Positions 1 through 11,067 are shown, counted from the first letter of the stretch. The stretch: DNA of 64,000 bases from Cristatella mucedo (GCA_009760855.2 WPIO01000003.1:9618501-9682500), one strand, 5' to 3'. Made by a program: numbers and translations. Notes: generated from the sequence alone by a model not told the origin.

Positions 1-239
1 CATGGCTGCACTGGCTTGTGCGTGTGCCTGAGCTTACGTCTCACCCGCAGTAGACCGACATTAAGTTTATGCAACCAACTATGTATGCCAATACAATAAT
101 AATTATGCATTTTGTGTATAACACCATTGGAGAACAATTCTCTCCGTACGAACCTGACATAAGATGGAAAGGAAGTATATCAACTTAATAGCGACAATAA
201 CATGCATAATTTAATGCACAAGCACACCGAGGGCGATTC
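1..239. other. Window start, nothing recognised
   Basis: It could contain more of the decayed LINE A 3' UTR that follows, but I cannot align it by eye. Confidence 0.4.
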
Positions 240-815
240 ACGTGGACACGGCAAATACTATGAGGAACATGAGGTTTGTAGCTTAGGTCAAAATTTCGAC
301 AAGTTAGGTTCTGTTCTGATGTCGGTTGGTAGTGAGTCCGGGCTTTATATGCCGAGGAACTGAAGACACGGTCTCCCGAGAATTGAGGTTGGCAGTTGGC
401 ATAGCTCAACGACCCGTGTCAGATGAACGGGTTAGCAAAAGGGAAAGTGTGAGGAGGAAGTACTTCAGATAGGTAAGCTGGAGCAGGCGAGTGAAGTGAC
501 ATACAAGTGAGCGCTAGAACCTTGAAGTCGATGCTCTGCTTGATGGGGATTGGATACACGACAGCTGGAAGAGGTCAACGTGGTAGTTGCGATGCTCGAA
601 AATTTGACTGTGTAGCTATTGTGGTCGTCGCACGAAAGGTCTTTTTCGATGGCAGAATTCTGCGCATTCAGTGACACAGGTGATGTGCTGGTTGAGCCAA
701 TTTTGAGGGCTAGGCTTTAAAGCTTCTGAATGACACCAGCATTACCCTTAACTACCAAGTTGGTCGTATCATCCTTCAATTTGCGAAAATGAGCTGTCAT
801 CCAAGTGCTAGGACG
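240..815 (-). mobile_element. Decayed LINE A copy
   Basis: Collinear with 32170-32880 on the minus strand: CACGGTCTCC..GATTGAGG, AGGCTGGAGC..GAGTGAAGTGACATA, ACCTTGAAGTC, GATGTGCTGG..GAGCCAATTTTGAG and CTGTCATCCAAGTG all occur in order, with deletions. It encodes the C-terminal region of an L2-like reverse-transcriptase protein and is full of frame breaks. Confidence 0.75.
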
Positions 816-817
816 AC

Positions 818-960
818 GTCCTGTGAAGACCTTTGGTGCGGCCTTGTGGCAGTAAGGCTCACTCTCCTGTGCCAGAGAAGCCGCTGCTCAACTTACAGAT
901 TTAATGTTCAAGGAGTCGGTATAGTGAAAAATCCAAGTCTGCAAATACTGGCCAAAATGA
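818..960 (+). repeat. Repeat R1, copy 1
   Basis: About 140 bp from GACGTCCTGTGAAGACC to ATACTGGCCAAAA recur at 7168-7312 with about a dozen differences. Most differences are silent or conservative in one + frame (TSCEDLWCG..AVRLTLLCQRSR..). No splice context convinced me that it is an exon. Confidence 0.85.
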
Positions 961-1966
961 CAGCAGCAAAAGCTGCTATTGAAACATGGGTTCTGTGTAG
1001 ATCCAGAATATAAAGTTTGAGAGCAGCCGCCACAGTCTAAGATGAGTGAGCAGGCATCCACAAATACATCGAAGCTCAGTTACTTGCCACCTGCAAAGAC
1101 CAGCAGACCAGTCAGCTGGCGTCATTCTAGGTCTGCTGAATTGAGTCGGTTGTTACGATTGGTGCCTTTAATTTAGGAGGTAATGAAGTCAATTTCTGTT
1201 GACGACACGTTCTTTTTCCTTCAAAGCTCTTGGGTATCCTATTTTTGTGGAAAAAGTACCTAGTGCTTACTGGATCTGGCTGACAGTTCAGCTGGTGTGT
1301 AAATTGAACTTCACTGTTCAAATGAAACAGCATGTTTTGATATAATAATGACAATAATTATGATACCATATTTATGTAGCACGGCGAGAGAGCTAAATTT
1401 CCTTAGAAATTTTACGTCTACTGGAAAGGAAGGTGTATTAATTGGTTTTGCTGTTGCACCTGAGATCGGAATGTGACTTCGCAGATCTAGGATTTAGGCA
1501 TTGGCCGGGCAAGTTCTGTTGAGAGCGGCTCTAGTTGACCGAGTCATTTTATGGTTAGGTAGGTCTCTCGAAAACCAACGCACACAATAACAGTTATTAT
1601 TTTTCTGAAGCTGCAAAAGGATGGATTGTGCCTGGCAAACTACCGCAAGGCCTTATTACACCCGGCGCTCTCGAAAACTGCAGTCGCTTCGAGAGCAGCT
1701 CTTGTGGGTAATGAATTATCATGACGTTAATGAGGCTGTGCACCGAATGCTACTGCGGGAGAACAGTCTTGCTTGGCATCTGCCATTTACGATTATGTTA
1801 CATCATATTCGTAATTTTCAGAGCTTTTGCTCTCACAGTGGTGTATATTAGAACTCCTCCCGAAAATCTCGACCGAAAAGCATAACAGCTTCAAGTCTAG
1901 TACTGAAAGTAGAGTGAGTGCTTGTGTAAGTAGATGCCTTCCACTGACGCCATTCAGCTTTCCCAG
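961..1966. other. No gene or repeat recognised
   Basis: The longest open frame (1621-1851) encodes a 76-residue peptide that I do not recognise and that has no convincing splice borders. Confidence 0.45.
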
Positions 1967-2104
1967 CCAAACGAGTTGTCAATTGAGAAAACTTGCGAAA
2001 GAGATGCACTTAGGGAAGGAGGAATATTATAATCCTTTAAGGGATGGCGCAGAAACTACACCAACGAAGTTGATCGAGGCCATATATGTTTTGATTTCAT
2101 CAAA
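1967..2104 (+). CDS. Candidate exon with death-domain-like sequence (low confidence)
   Basis: A segment bordered by a CAGCTTTCCCAG acceptor and an AA|GTAACT donor (2105) is open in phase 2 to phase 2. It encodes QLRKLAKEMHLGKEEYYN, PLRDGAETTPTKLIEAI and YVLISS. The order Leu-Ala / hydrophobic-Gly / Glu-Glu / Thr-x-x-Leu resembles the second half of a death domain, where LA..LGL..EEI is typical. The match is by eye, short and could be chance. No neighbouring exon was found, so gene identity is unknown. Confidence 0.28.
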
Positions 2105-5002
2105 GTAACTAGGAATCTCGTCTATATCTGTAAGAAAGCTACCGATTGCTCAAAGACATAGCATGGAAAGAATATATAAAAATCTGGCAATAATGAACAA
2201 GCATTCGAGCGTTTAAATAGAAAGTACCTCATTCAAGAAAAGTTCCCTCGAGGGACGGAAGTAAAGGAAATAGCTAATCGGTCCAGTTTTGATTTTCCAG
2301 CAAGGTTTGGGAGAGGTTTGCGTTTCCCCTTTCCCTTATAGGAGTTTCTTTAAGAAATATCAGAAGACCCTTAAGACCTCGGAAAAACACCACCCGATAG
2401 GTTTCTCTTGCCGCTGCTTGCATGGGTTAGCATTGGTGCTTCGACACGCATGCAATTTTTTATTCAAGTATGCATTGACACTCAGGCAATTTTTGTATTC
2501 AAGTCAGTTAACTGTAATTGCCTGAGATGCAGTGCACCACGGCAATTCACCGGACTGTTACGCAAAGCCTCATGTCTGCTGATTTAATATCAGCGACTAT
2601 GGAATCCCAGCAGGCATCTAATCAGAGCGGCCTTAAGCCGATCTTTCGCAGGTGCTACAAGCGCCCTTGAATGGATAATCCTTACATCTGGCTGCATTAA
2701 AACTCGATAGTACTGGCGTCTGCGATTCAGTAAATGGCGAGTTTACTTTCCAAGGAAAACTCGGGTGATTCAAAGACTCTTTGTCGCAACTGGATCTCCT
2801 GCCAATTGCTCAACTCGAGCAGGTCCTTTAAAAGCCCAACCATTCTCATGTTTCGTCATGACGAATGAGCTCACACTGGGCTCTAAGTTTAGTAAAGTTA
2901 TTTCCTTTATATACGACATAGCAATTCATATATAAAGTTGATATTTTTCCTTCAGACCACCTTCGAATGTGTTCTGCGTGTTCTATCTATGTGTTTTGAT
3001 TTTTTCCCATTCACGTCCCTTTAAATAATTATCGATGGGCCTCGGCAGCACCCCGTGAAACAAGCCGTAGCGCCGTGTGCGAGTTTTCGATGGATGAGTT
3101 CGTGTTGTATTGTGCAATGGGCTGTAGTGTTAGATTCGCTTCTGAGTTTGTCGTTAAGACGTCCAGTATCACATAGCTTTAAGCTGCCACTAGTCACTTG
3201 TGCCTTCTTTTTAAGATGTTCACGGTGTGGGAATTCCAGGAATGCTCAGAACGAGGCGAGAACGAGGCAAGTATTTTTTGGATACTGTTTAACCTGAGAC
3301 GTGTTATCAGGCCCATTGCCCGTGATGGACACTCTAGTTCTCACTCTACTCAGACTCAGGCAAGTCTTCTTGCTTATACTAACTAACAGTATAAACAAGC
3401 GGGATTATGCCCTATCGTTCATTCGTGACTCGGCGAAAAACGGTGCCGCCCTGCGAGCATTCCTTTGCTGGCACTCGGCCAGCCTGTTGTTCGTGATCGT
3501 ATCGGCTCCCAGCCTTGCAGCACAGACCACCAGAGTCTTGCAATATTTCCGAGTTTATACTTGTTACTGCAGTGCCGATACACTGGCCACTGGCTCCTTG
3601 AACAGGCTTTACTGTGCAAGCTATTAATAATGACATTCAATTGACCACTGTTTGCATAGAAACAGGCTGCCTGTCCCCTGCTGAGTCCATCCAGCTGCTG
3701 TCTGCCTGGGCTCTGCCTGGGCCTTTTTGCGATGGCCAGCGTTGAGCACCCTCAATCACTGTATAGGTGGCGCCTATCTGGGCGACGAAGGGTCAAGCCA
3801 GTTTGCGTTTTGCTGCCCGGGCAACCCAGCAGCAGAGGCAAAGGTGGGTGGCTGCTGCTTTAGGCTGGCTACTCGTAAACCGTGGCAGCACCTTCCGTGA
3901 CACTCAGTCACTATTGCATGCTGAGTGGAGTGCACTTAATGCCGGACTGTGCTCCGGCGTGTCTAGTGATTAGCGAAGTGATACGTTGACCTAACTGCCA
4001 GCCCTCTTCTTGGAACCAAACGAATATGTTTACTGAGGTAGCAGGCTCCCAAGTACCACACGCAACAGCGCTCGCAGCAGTAGCAGCAGCATCTTGTTTC
4101 TGGCACCAAAAGCCAGTTAAACGAGAGACGCCATCTCGTGCTGGATGCATGAAAGCGTCGAATGCACTGCAGCTCTGCTCGATGTGCTAGGAAGGCACGT
4201 GCATGGCGACGATGCGGGACAATTGAAAGGGCCGAGTGCCATCGCAAAAAAGCGCCAGCAAGCCATGCATCGATCTGATTGCAGCTGTTAACCTCTGCCC
4301 AGCTGCCCAGGCCTCGGCCCAGTTCACGGCGGAAGGAGGAGGAGGGGCCACTAATCGTGGAAGTGCAAGCAGCAGCCGGCTTGTCTGAACAAGCAGATGG
4401 TGCTGTTGCCAAATCCGTAAGCACAACAGATCCGTCTCTTGAAACGTCTAATTAATGCAGTGCTCAAGCTTACGTGCTTACGTGTCGGCTGTCTGCCCCT
4501 GTTCAACTGGCCTGGCCAGTATCCTAAAAGAAGCAGCACCGGCTGTCTGGCTAGTCTGAGTGGGCCGGCTAATTAGCATGAGCAGCATGAAGCAGGGTGA
4601 GCAGCTCATGCTGGATGCTCAACTTGGAGCTCGAGAGCGAGCAATCATGCAAGACGTGCACGGGTCTCTTTCTGCTCGCGTCTAGATAACACAACGAGGA
4701 TCCAGTTGTGTCCGAGCTGCTAGCCTAGGGCTGCTTGCTCTGGGCCAGGATTTCCTTGACCCACGCATAATGTCCGGCCCTCAGGAGATCTACAATTAGG
4801 TCCACTGACCTATGCAGCAGACAGGCTCACTAGCCAGGACTTCCAGGAAATGCTCGAAGCCATGTGTAATTGATCCCACACTTTATGGTGACCAGATGCC
4901 ACTGCAGTGCAAGCTGAGTCCCCAAAAGCCTGCCACACCAGACCCAGACAAGGTTGTTCAATGACTGCAGCTCGTTTCAAGCTTTTTGCTGCTCGAGGGA
5001 TT
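2105..5002. other. No gene or repeat recognised
   Basis: The open frames overlap on both strands and look like chance. An ATG at 3325 begins a hydrophobic stretch (MDTLVLTLLRLRQVFLLIL), discussed under rejected items. From about 3650 to 4900 the sequence is richer in GC than before. Confidence 0.45.
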
Positions 5003-5127
<125 letters not shown>

Positions 5128-5141
5128 TGTGCGCATGTATT

Positions 5142-5300
5142 AGCTGATTTAACAGCCTCATTTGTATAGCAGCAGAAGAGCCTTAACGGCTATCATCACT
5201 GCTTGAAGTTGGCAATAAATGATCCCACACTGTAGGATTTGAACCCACGACCTGGGCTGTGAAGAGCAGCACCTTTCCTCGTGGGCTGTCACGGCCCCAT
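5142..5300 (-). mobile_element. SINE1 (tRNA-derived)
   Basis: The + strand shows tail to head: AGCTGATTTAACAGCCTCAT, CAGCAGAAGAGCCTTAACGG, AGGATTTGAACCCACGACCT (complement of a B box GGGTTCAAATCCT) and the head near 5280-5300. It directly follows the compound microsatellite. Confidence 0.85.
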
Positions 5301-6130
5301 TACACAGGTCAGTGACCAATACCTAGAAGAGTGATTTCTATTCGCTGCCCTGTTTAATACCCTTTTCTCGATAATTCAAGCTCCACCAGAGCCCCCCTAC
5401 AGGTAGCTGGAACAAGGTCATTCAATGGCAAGCTGGTTTTAAAGGTTGATCGGAAGAACCTGTCCATTACACAGCTTGGAGGTTAATTCCAGCCGAATCT
5501 CAAGGGTTTCATGGATAGGCATGCCTCTTTCTCCCCTGCCAGACCGGAGCTCAGATTCTAAGTAACAATCGGTCAGTGACACCATGTAAAAACAAGGGAG
5601 AGGCTCTAAGTTCACAAGCCTATTGTAATTGTTTGCAGCATAGTAAGGCAAACAGAATTCATGCAAATGTTTCTAGGAATGTGCCAATTCTCGAAGAGCA
5701 AAGTTAAAAGTACCTCCGAAGTACCTACGTATGATAGAGATAGAAGTGCTGCTGCTGGTTTTGATGAACGGCAGCAGCAACTCAAAAACGGTTTGAGGCT
5801 GTCCAACTTAACACGGCTCGAGTCACTGGTGTTTTCTGGCTACCTATCATGATTTTGAAGTCTGATCACAATGAACCGACTGCTGCTCTCTTCAGCTTTA
5901 GTTTTCAAGCTCACCAGGAGACGAGGTAGCAGGATTACTGCTTCTAAACTCTGTGTTAGGTCTACATTAACTTCTAAGGTCTTCATGTGCAAGCACAACC
6001 CCAATGATCTAAATATAACAGTAGACTGAAGGGTGAAGATACTAGTGCTACTGCTGCTTAAGTTGGTATTGCATGCACTTTATCTTTGTCTTTCTGAAAC
6101 CGTGCTGGCAGCACTAAAAAGGCCAGTCAT
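5301..6130. other. No gene or repeat recognised
   Basis: Only short overlapping open frames are seen. A hydrophobic frame at 6033 lacks an ATG. Confidence 0.45.
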
Positions 6131-6132
6131 AC

Positions 6133-6179
<47 letters not shown>
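6131..6179. repeat. (AT)n microsatellite
   Basis: AT repeat with one AC interruption, forming the 3' tail side of the adjacent SINE2 copy. Confidence 0.95.
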
Positions 6180-6182
<3 letters not shown>

Positions 6183-6308
6183 CATTTAGATAGCACCCTA
6201 AGAGAACTTAATCTCTATTCGGGTGCTTTGCATTTGCCACGGGGCTAGAGCCCGTGACCTCGGCCAGACCTTGGTCGGGGCGAGCACCTTAACTACTGGG
6301 CCAAACCA
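6178..6308 (-). mobile_element. SINE2: tRNA-like head with a LINE A-type tail
   Basis: On the minus strand the element begins ACTGGTTTGGCCCAGTAGTT (A-box-like), continues through GGTCACGGGCTCTAGCCCCG (weak B box) and ends GCACCCGAATAGAGATTAAG, then TTCTCTTAGGGTGCTATC. That last part matches the LINE A 3' end at 62607-62660 (AAAGCGCCTAGAAAGAGATT, then AAGTTCTCTGAGGGCGCTTT). A shared 3' tail is the classic sign that a SINE uses a partner LINE's reverse transcriptase. Confidence 0.8.
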
Positions 6309-6344
6309 GTGCGAGTGCGGCATGTAGATGAGAGAGATGTAAAG

Positions 6345-6348
<4 letters not shown>

Positions 6349-6424
<76 letters not shown>
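6349..6424. repeat. (GA)n microsatellite
   Basis: About 38 perfect GA units. The poly-Leu-Ser frames on the other strand are artefacts of it. Confidence 0.97.
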
Positions 6425-6426
<2 letters not shown>

Positions 6427-7167
6427 TAGAGGAGAGAGGCCCGAAGAGAGGGAAGGGAAAAGGAAAGAGAGTAAAGAAGAAAGAGTAAAGGATGGATATA
6501 TGGAAATGGTAGAAAAGCAATTCAAGAGTCGTCTGCTGAGAATCATACTTCTCAATTTATTTCGAGATCATTGCATAATGCAGCCGCACATCCTCCGCTA
6601 GTTCCCTTTCAAATCTGTCTCGACATAATGAATATAGGTGTGGACAGGCATCGTACGGTTGGTCACTGATGCAGCTAAAGCATCAGGATGTACTTGCACA
6701 TAGTAGGACACACCTCTTTCTGTCATGCAAACTTCCTATCGATTCCCTCTTTTTTAATAAATCCTAGGCTTTCAACAAAAAGCGCTTAGTCTAGCAGCTG
6801 TTTGATGTAGAAGAACAGAGCTAACTGTCCTTTGAAGTGAACGAACATTTCAGTTTAATCCATGCCATTAACTCTCCGAAAGTGCGTGGGTGGCAATGTC
6901 ATTATGAATATGCACAGCTCTCTCGTTCCCTCTCTTTTTATCTTTCGCTTTCTCTCTTTCTTTTTTCCTATCTCCTCATCACTCCAGTATATACCGATAT
7001 TTTCCCGAGCTATGCTGCCAGACTAGGCTGCCGGTATCTAGAAGCTGTATCAGTTAAGCCCCCCTGCATAGATAGCTTCCTTATAAGGAGCATAGCAGAG
7101 CAAAACTCTGACTTCTGAAAGGCTTTGAATTATTGGTTTCGGAGAGAAAACTGTCAGCATCACTTAA
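6425..7167. other. No gene or repeat recognised
   Basis: Purine-rich at the left edge and pyrimidine-rich near 6915-6975. A signal-peptide exon for the downstream growth factor was sought here and not found. Confidence 0.45.
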
Positions 7168-7312
7168 GGACGTCATGTGAAGACCTTTGGTGCGGCATTA
7201 TGGCAGTAAGGCTCACTCTCCTGTGCCAGAGAAGCCGCTGTTCAACTTACAGGTTTAATGCTAAAGGAGTCGGTATAGTGAAAAATCCAAGTATACAAAT
7301 ACTGACCAAAAG
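7168..7312 (+). repeat. Repeat R1, copy 2
   Basis: Second copy of the 818-960 repeat, 140 bp upstream of exon A of the growth-factor gene. The unit includes TTTGGTGCGGCATTATGGCA and GGAGTCGGTATAGTGAAAAA. It may be a dispersed repeat or a segmental duplication. Confidence 0.85.
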
Positions 7313-7450
7313 TACGAGTAGGGAGAAAAATTATTACGTATACAATCAAGTGTACAGAAAGCATGGAGCTTTTGTGTCGCCGCGAATGAAAGTATGCTCT
7401 AAAACTAGAATATTCGTGACCGGCTCTTATTGAACGCTTTTTTTTTGTAG

Positions 7451-7730
7451 ATGCTGACTCAGTGTCAATGTCCACCACGGTCGAGAGCTTGAAAACTGGA
7501 GCCACCACTAAGTCAGTGATACTTCCAGCAGATACGATATCCACAAGTAATGGTACCACGTCTAATGCCACGTCGACGATCGAGCAGAATCTAGCGAATT
7601 CTACCACAACTGTTACAAGCCTAATCAGGCGAGTCAACTGCACGGACAGAGAAAGCAGCTTGGTGCGATGCTATCATGGCCAATGCTACGTCGTGGAGCA
7701 CCCACATGGGCGTGATCCTCCTGCCTGCGA
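7451..7730 (+). CDS. Exon A of EGF-family membrane growth factor: glycosylated stalk and first half of EGF domain
   Basis: This is an internal coding exon of a putative ErbB/EGF-receptor ligand precursor. It follows a poly-T tract and TAG acceptor (7441-7450) and starts in phase 1 with the last two bases of a codon. About 60 residues are rich in Ser and Thr, with four N-glycosylation sequons (NGT, NAT, NST, NCT). An Arg-Arg pair precedes the EGF domain and could be a processing site. Cysteines 1-4 are encoded at 7639-7641, 7669-7671, 7684-7686 and 7726-7728, with spacing C-x9-C-x4-C-x13-C and a YHGQC motif, which fits the neuregulin/Spitz/TGF-alpha family. The exon ends in phase 2 at a GA|GTATGT donor. 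EGF-type ligand genes are known to carry an intron between Cys4 and Cys5, as here. The Met at 7468 has no signal peptide after it, so the true start lies upstream. I see the motifs directly; receptor binding is inferred. Confidence 0.82.
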
Positions 7731-9204
7731 GTATGTGGCTACCACACCAGACACAATATCTCTATTTCTTGCTCAAACGATTGTCTTGCCTCTTGGTTTT
7801 CAGGAAATGACCGGCCCCTGCATTTTTAGGAAGGTTTTAGGTCAGCCGGACTGACCTGAAGTTGGCAGACAGGCACTGACCCAGCCAATGTTATCCAAAG
7901 GCAGTACAAAGTAGCAGCGGAAGGGCACCTGCTAAAAACGACTGCATGCAAGCCTAGACCGGCGGGTAGAAAGAATTATGCTTACTGTGCGAAGAACGTG
8001 CAATTTTGAAAATGCAGAACCCGAAGGTGCTTCCGGTAGGGGCTACTGCCTGGGCCACTTGAATTTGTCGGCTGTCACAAATATAGCCTGCACTTGTCAG
8101 GCGAAAGATTGTGGAAAGAGGCGATGCTATGTGAATACAATCCAACGGTGGTGCAATTTAGAAAACTTGGTAATCTTTAGAAAGCTATTTTCAACGACCT
8201 TACTTTGCAGACGATGCATTGCTGATCGAGAATAGGAACTTCATTAGGATATACACCCGTGTAGTACTTTTAAGGGATTTTACTAAAGGCTGATTTCAGT
8301 AGTGGTAGTATCCGGTAGCAACCGGAGTGCCTCAATAATTGAAAGTTGCCGTGTTTGCAAAGCTATCTCGGTGAGCCAGGCTGCAGCTGAAGATTTGCGG
8401 TATTATCTACCATGCATTATACACTTGCATGCGACGTCAGCAAGATGGTAGTTCGCGTGATTGCACCATTACTCCAGTCCAGGTTGTCTTCTCTTACTTA
8501 AGCCACCTGCTGTTGTTCATGGCTATTCGTAATATCTCGCGTGGCTGATGGATATGCGGTCAAGGCAAGCCGATCTACTCGGCAGAAACCTTGGGTGGCA
8601 CTCTCCTTAAAACCTCATCCAGAGAAGATGAGTGAGGCATTAAGGCATGCTGCACTATCATCCAGAAGCAATCATTCAGGGGAGAGTGCTGCTGCTTGGA
8701 TACTGCAAGTGGCTTTCCGTGTACTAATGCATGTTCCACGGAATGCAATTCTTCATTATGTACTGTATCTTTCCAGCCTAAACCCATCAGTATGCACTAT
8801 CCTGATTGGCTAGACAAATCAGGCTCCTGGGCCGTTTCTGAGGTGTAGTGTTTGGGCCAGCTCATTTCAGCTTCGGTCAGGGCTTAGCATCAACGTCAAA
8901 GTCTAGCCCTCCTCAGGAAAGTTTAGCCACCTTAACGAATTCCTGGCTGCAGCTGCATGGGGAATAATGCCAACTTTAAATATTAGCTACCCTGGATAAT
9001 TGCCGGCACCACAACAACAAGCATCAGAGTGGACCAAGCAGACAAAATCTGATCGACTGGCCTGGTTCAAGGGCTCTTCCTAGTTATGCCTTGGAAAGCA
9101 CTGACACAGCATCAGTGCCAATCGTAAGCCCTCTGCTGTCGGCCAAGCACTGACCCAGCTACCAAATCCAGTTTTAACATTATATGGTAAGCTGTGATAG
9201 CAGG
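7731..9204 (+). other. Intron A, first part: no gene or repeat recognised
   Basis: The stretch separates exon A from a SINE1 copy. I looked for further EGF half-exons and found none with correct phase and cysteine spacing; a CTCQAKDCGKRRC reading near 8094-8132 was considered and rejected. Confidence 0.5.
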
Positions 9205-9355
9205 CTACGTAAGTCGGTAGTTTTTCACGTTCTCAGTCCCGAGGTCGTGGGTTCGAATCGAGTGGTAGGCAATCCATTATTGCCACTACAAGTGGTGGCG
9301 ATAACATTTAAGGCTCTTCTGTCGCTATACAAAAAGAGGGTATTAAATCAGCTAG
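9205..9355 (+). mobile_element. SINE1 (tRNA-derived)
   Basis: A B-box-like GGGTTCGAATCGAG at 9249-9262 follows an ACGTT..CCGAGGTCGTG arm. The typical body (aaggctcttctgtcgctatac) and the end TTAAATCAGCTAGTA follow. It lies in the growth-factor intron. The A box is decayed. Confidence 0.8.
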
Positions 9356-9566
9356 TATTTTTTTTACAGGTTACTGATTTGTACAGTTTGTGATAAAATA
9401 CATCAACTTTTATCTTCAACTTGTAAGTGCAGCCAGCTATTGCATCGACTCAGTAGGCTGATTTTTCAAATTGAAGCGCTTATTTAGCACGTGTTTGCAA
9501 ATGTGCAGATTGTGCTAGAAATATCATTCTTCGTTATACAAAGAACCATCTAAATAGAACTGTGCA

Positions 9567-9636
9567 GATAAAATCTCTCCGCATGAGTGAAGGTCACTTG
9601 CAAAAGTGACCTTCACTCATGCGGAGAGATTTTATC
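9567..9636. repeat. Perfect 33-bp foldback (palindrome) with 4-nt loop
   Basis: The left arm 9567-9599 (starting GATAAAATCTCTCCGCATG) is the exact reverse complement of 9604-9636, with loop GCAA at 9600-9603. No mismatch is present in either arm. It sits in the intron between exons A and B1 of the growth-factor gene. It could be a small inverted duplication, a hairpin RNA source, the core of a foldback element, or an assembly artefact. Confidence 0.9.
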
Positions 9637-10064
9637 ATTCATGAGCACATAGCTGCATTATGTGGCAGCAGAAACCCTTCGAGATAGAGTAGGTATTGTC
9701 TTAGTTTGCACATTGCAGTTGGCACAATTGTAGCTCAGATTGGGTCGGGTTAAAAAAAAAATTCTCTTCACTCTCTACTCGAGCAATTCAAAATATGGCC
9801 ACTATATGTCTCTTTAAATAAAAACAAAAAATTAGCCAGGCGCATCCTTTTCTGGAGAACCTGTGATGGCTCTTGATCGAAGAGTAATGACAAAGAGAGT
9901 TCTTGAAGCGACCATCTCATGTTGGCTTGGGGCGGTGATTCTGATGCTCGCCTTCTAGGCCGAAGCCTGGTTCAGATTATGTCAACCAAGACTCTAATGT
10001 TACTTTCTAAAGTAACGTATCAACAATATTACATTGTTAGATGAGATGAATCTTCTGGAATCGC
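9637..10064. other. Intronic stretch, nothing recognised
   Basis: This is AT-rich, with short homopolymer runs. I see no ORF of interest, SINE or LINE here. Confidence 0.5.
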
Positions 10065-10190
10065 CCAATGTAATGTAATGTAATGTAATGTATCTCCGTC
10101 TGTAACTCCACAAAGACAATGTGGGTGTTACGCAGGAGAGTTTTGTATAGCGAACTCACTGCCCAAGCGGCTTTCGGCAGAACTGCTGTA
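10065..10190 (-). mobile_element. LINE B 3' end (CR1/L2-like)
   Basis: TAATG repeats at 10069-10090 are followed by TATCTCCGTCTGTAACTCCACAAAG and GGGTGTTACGCAGGAGAG. This is the reverse complement of the 3' end of the LINE B copy at 35403-36066. Only the last ~125 bp are present. Confidence 0.8.
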
Positions 10191-10579
10191 CTTGTGCTGG
10201 TCATTCTGGACTCGGATTTCTTGCCTAGAAGTCACCAGGGCTGTGCTTGTGTTTTTGGTGACGAGAGAACTCCTCAGCACGTTAGATTATCTTTCGACTT
10301 GCAGACGAAGTGCTCGGCCCAGCCCTGCAGCTGGCTTCACTCGAAAAGATGGATTGCCTGGATGAATGGGTGGATTACCCTGCGTGAATTCAAAGGCTTT
10401 GAGCTCAGAGAAGAGTCATTCCAATCCTGACTTATGTGGTTAGCACTTTGACTCAAGGAAGAGTGAGCCGATTTCACCAAGTCGATAGGGCTCTGTGTCT
10501 AACCCAGGCGATCCACGTCTTGTGTGACTATCATCTGGTTTCTACCAAGCTAGTTATAAACAGCCTCTCTAAGCTAGAG

Positions 10580-10685
10580 TGGCACACTACGAGAAAGGGG
10601 GATAGTGATAGGTGATGTCCATGGTAGGAACGGCACACTCCCGAGAGGGGTATAGTGAGTGATGTCCACGATAGGCACACATGCC
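10580..10685. repeat. Degenerate tandem duplication, unit about 50 bp
   Basis: Two copies of a GGCACAC..CGAGA..GGGATAGTG..GTGATGTCCA..ATAGG unit lie side by side with several differences. The origin is unknown. Confidence 0.6.
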
Positions 10686-11067
10686 TGTCCGATAGGTGGA
10701 GCCAGGATTTTCATCTATGTGGGAAAGACCTGCAAGATTTTTATGTAGGGGGCAAGATCCACAAGTAATGGAAAATAATGGCCCATTCTCACGGGTTTTA
10801 CTCGGCATGAACTTGGTGCTTACTCGTAAACTGGTAAACTGGAAGTAGAGCACACAATTTCATCGTTGGTGACGTCGGTGGGTGAAGGTGTAGGCTAAGG
10901 CCCACCCAGGTTGCTGCACCTGCTTTGGGGTAGAGTGCAAATGTGCCCCCCCCCAGCCTTCCTGGCTCTGCCACTGCCGATTTGTATTGCTCTCGTCAGT
11001 TTTATTGCTGCTGTGGCACCGTTCAATCGACTGTGCAGCACAAGCTTGCTGCTCCATCCACTTACAG

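Noticed and set aside
3325-3627. ATG with hydrophobic start (MDTLVLTLLRLRQVFLLIL) as a signal peptide
   Set aside because: Two arginines interrupt the hydrophobic core, other frames are equally open, and there is no donor in the needed phase at a sensible place.
6033-6248. Hydrophobic frame (KILVLLLLKLVLHALYLCL) as the signal-peptide exon of the growth factor
   Set aside because: It has no ATG, only a GTG, with an in-frame stop just upstream, and it runs into an AT microsatellite. No phase-1 donor fits.
6289-6555. Minus-strand Leu-Ser-rich frame as a membrane protein
   Set aside because: It comes entirely from the (GA)n tract.
8094-8135. CTCQAKDCGKRRC as a third alternative Cys5-Cys6 exon
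   Set aside because: The cysteine spacing is wrong (an extra Cys and nine rather than eight residues), it lacks the aromatic-Gly motif, and no phase-2 acceptor is present.
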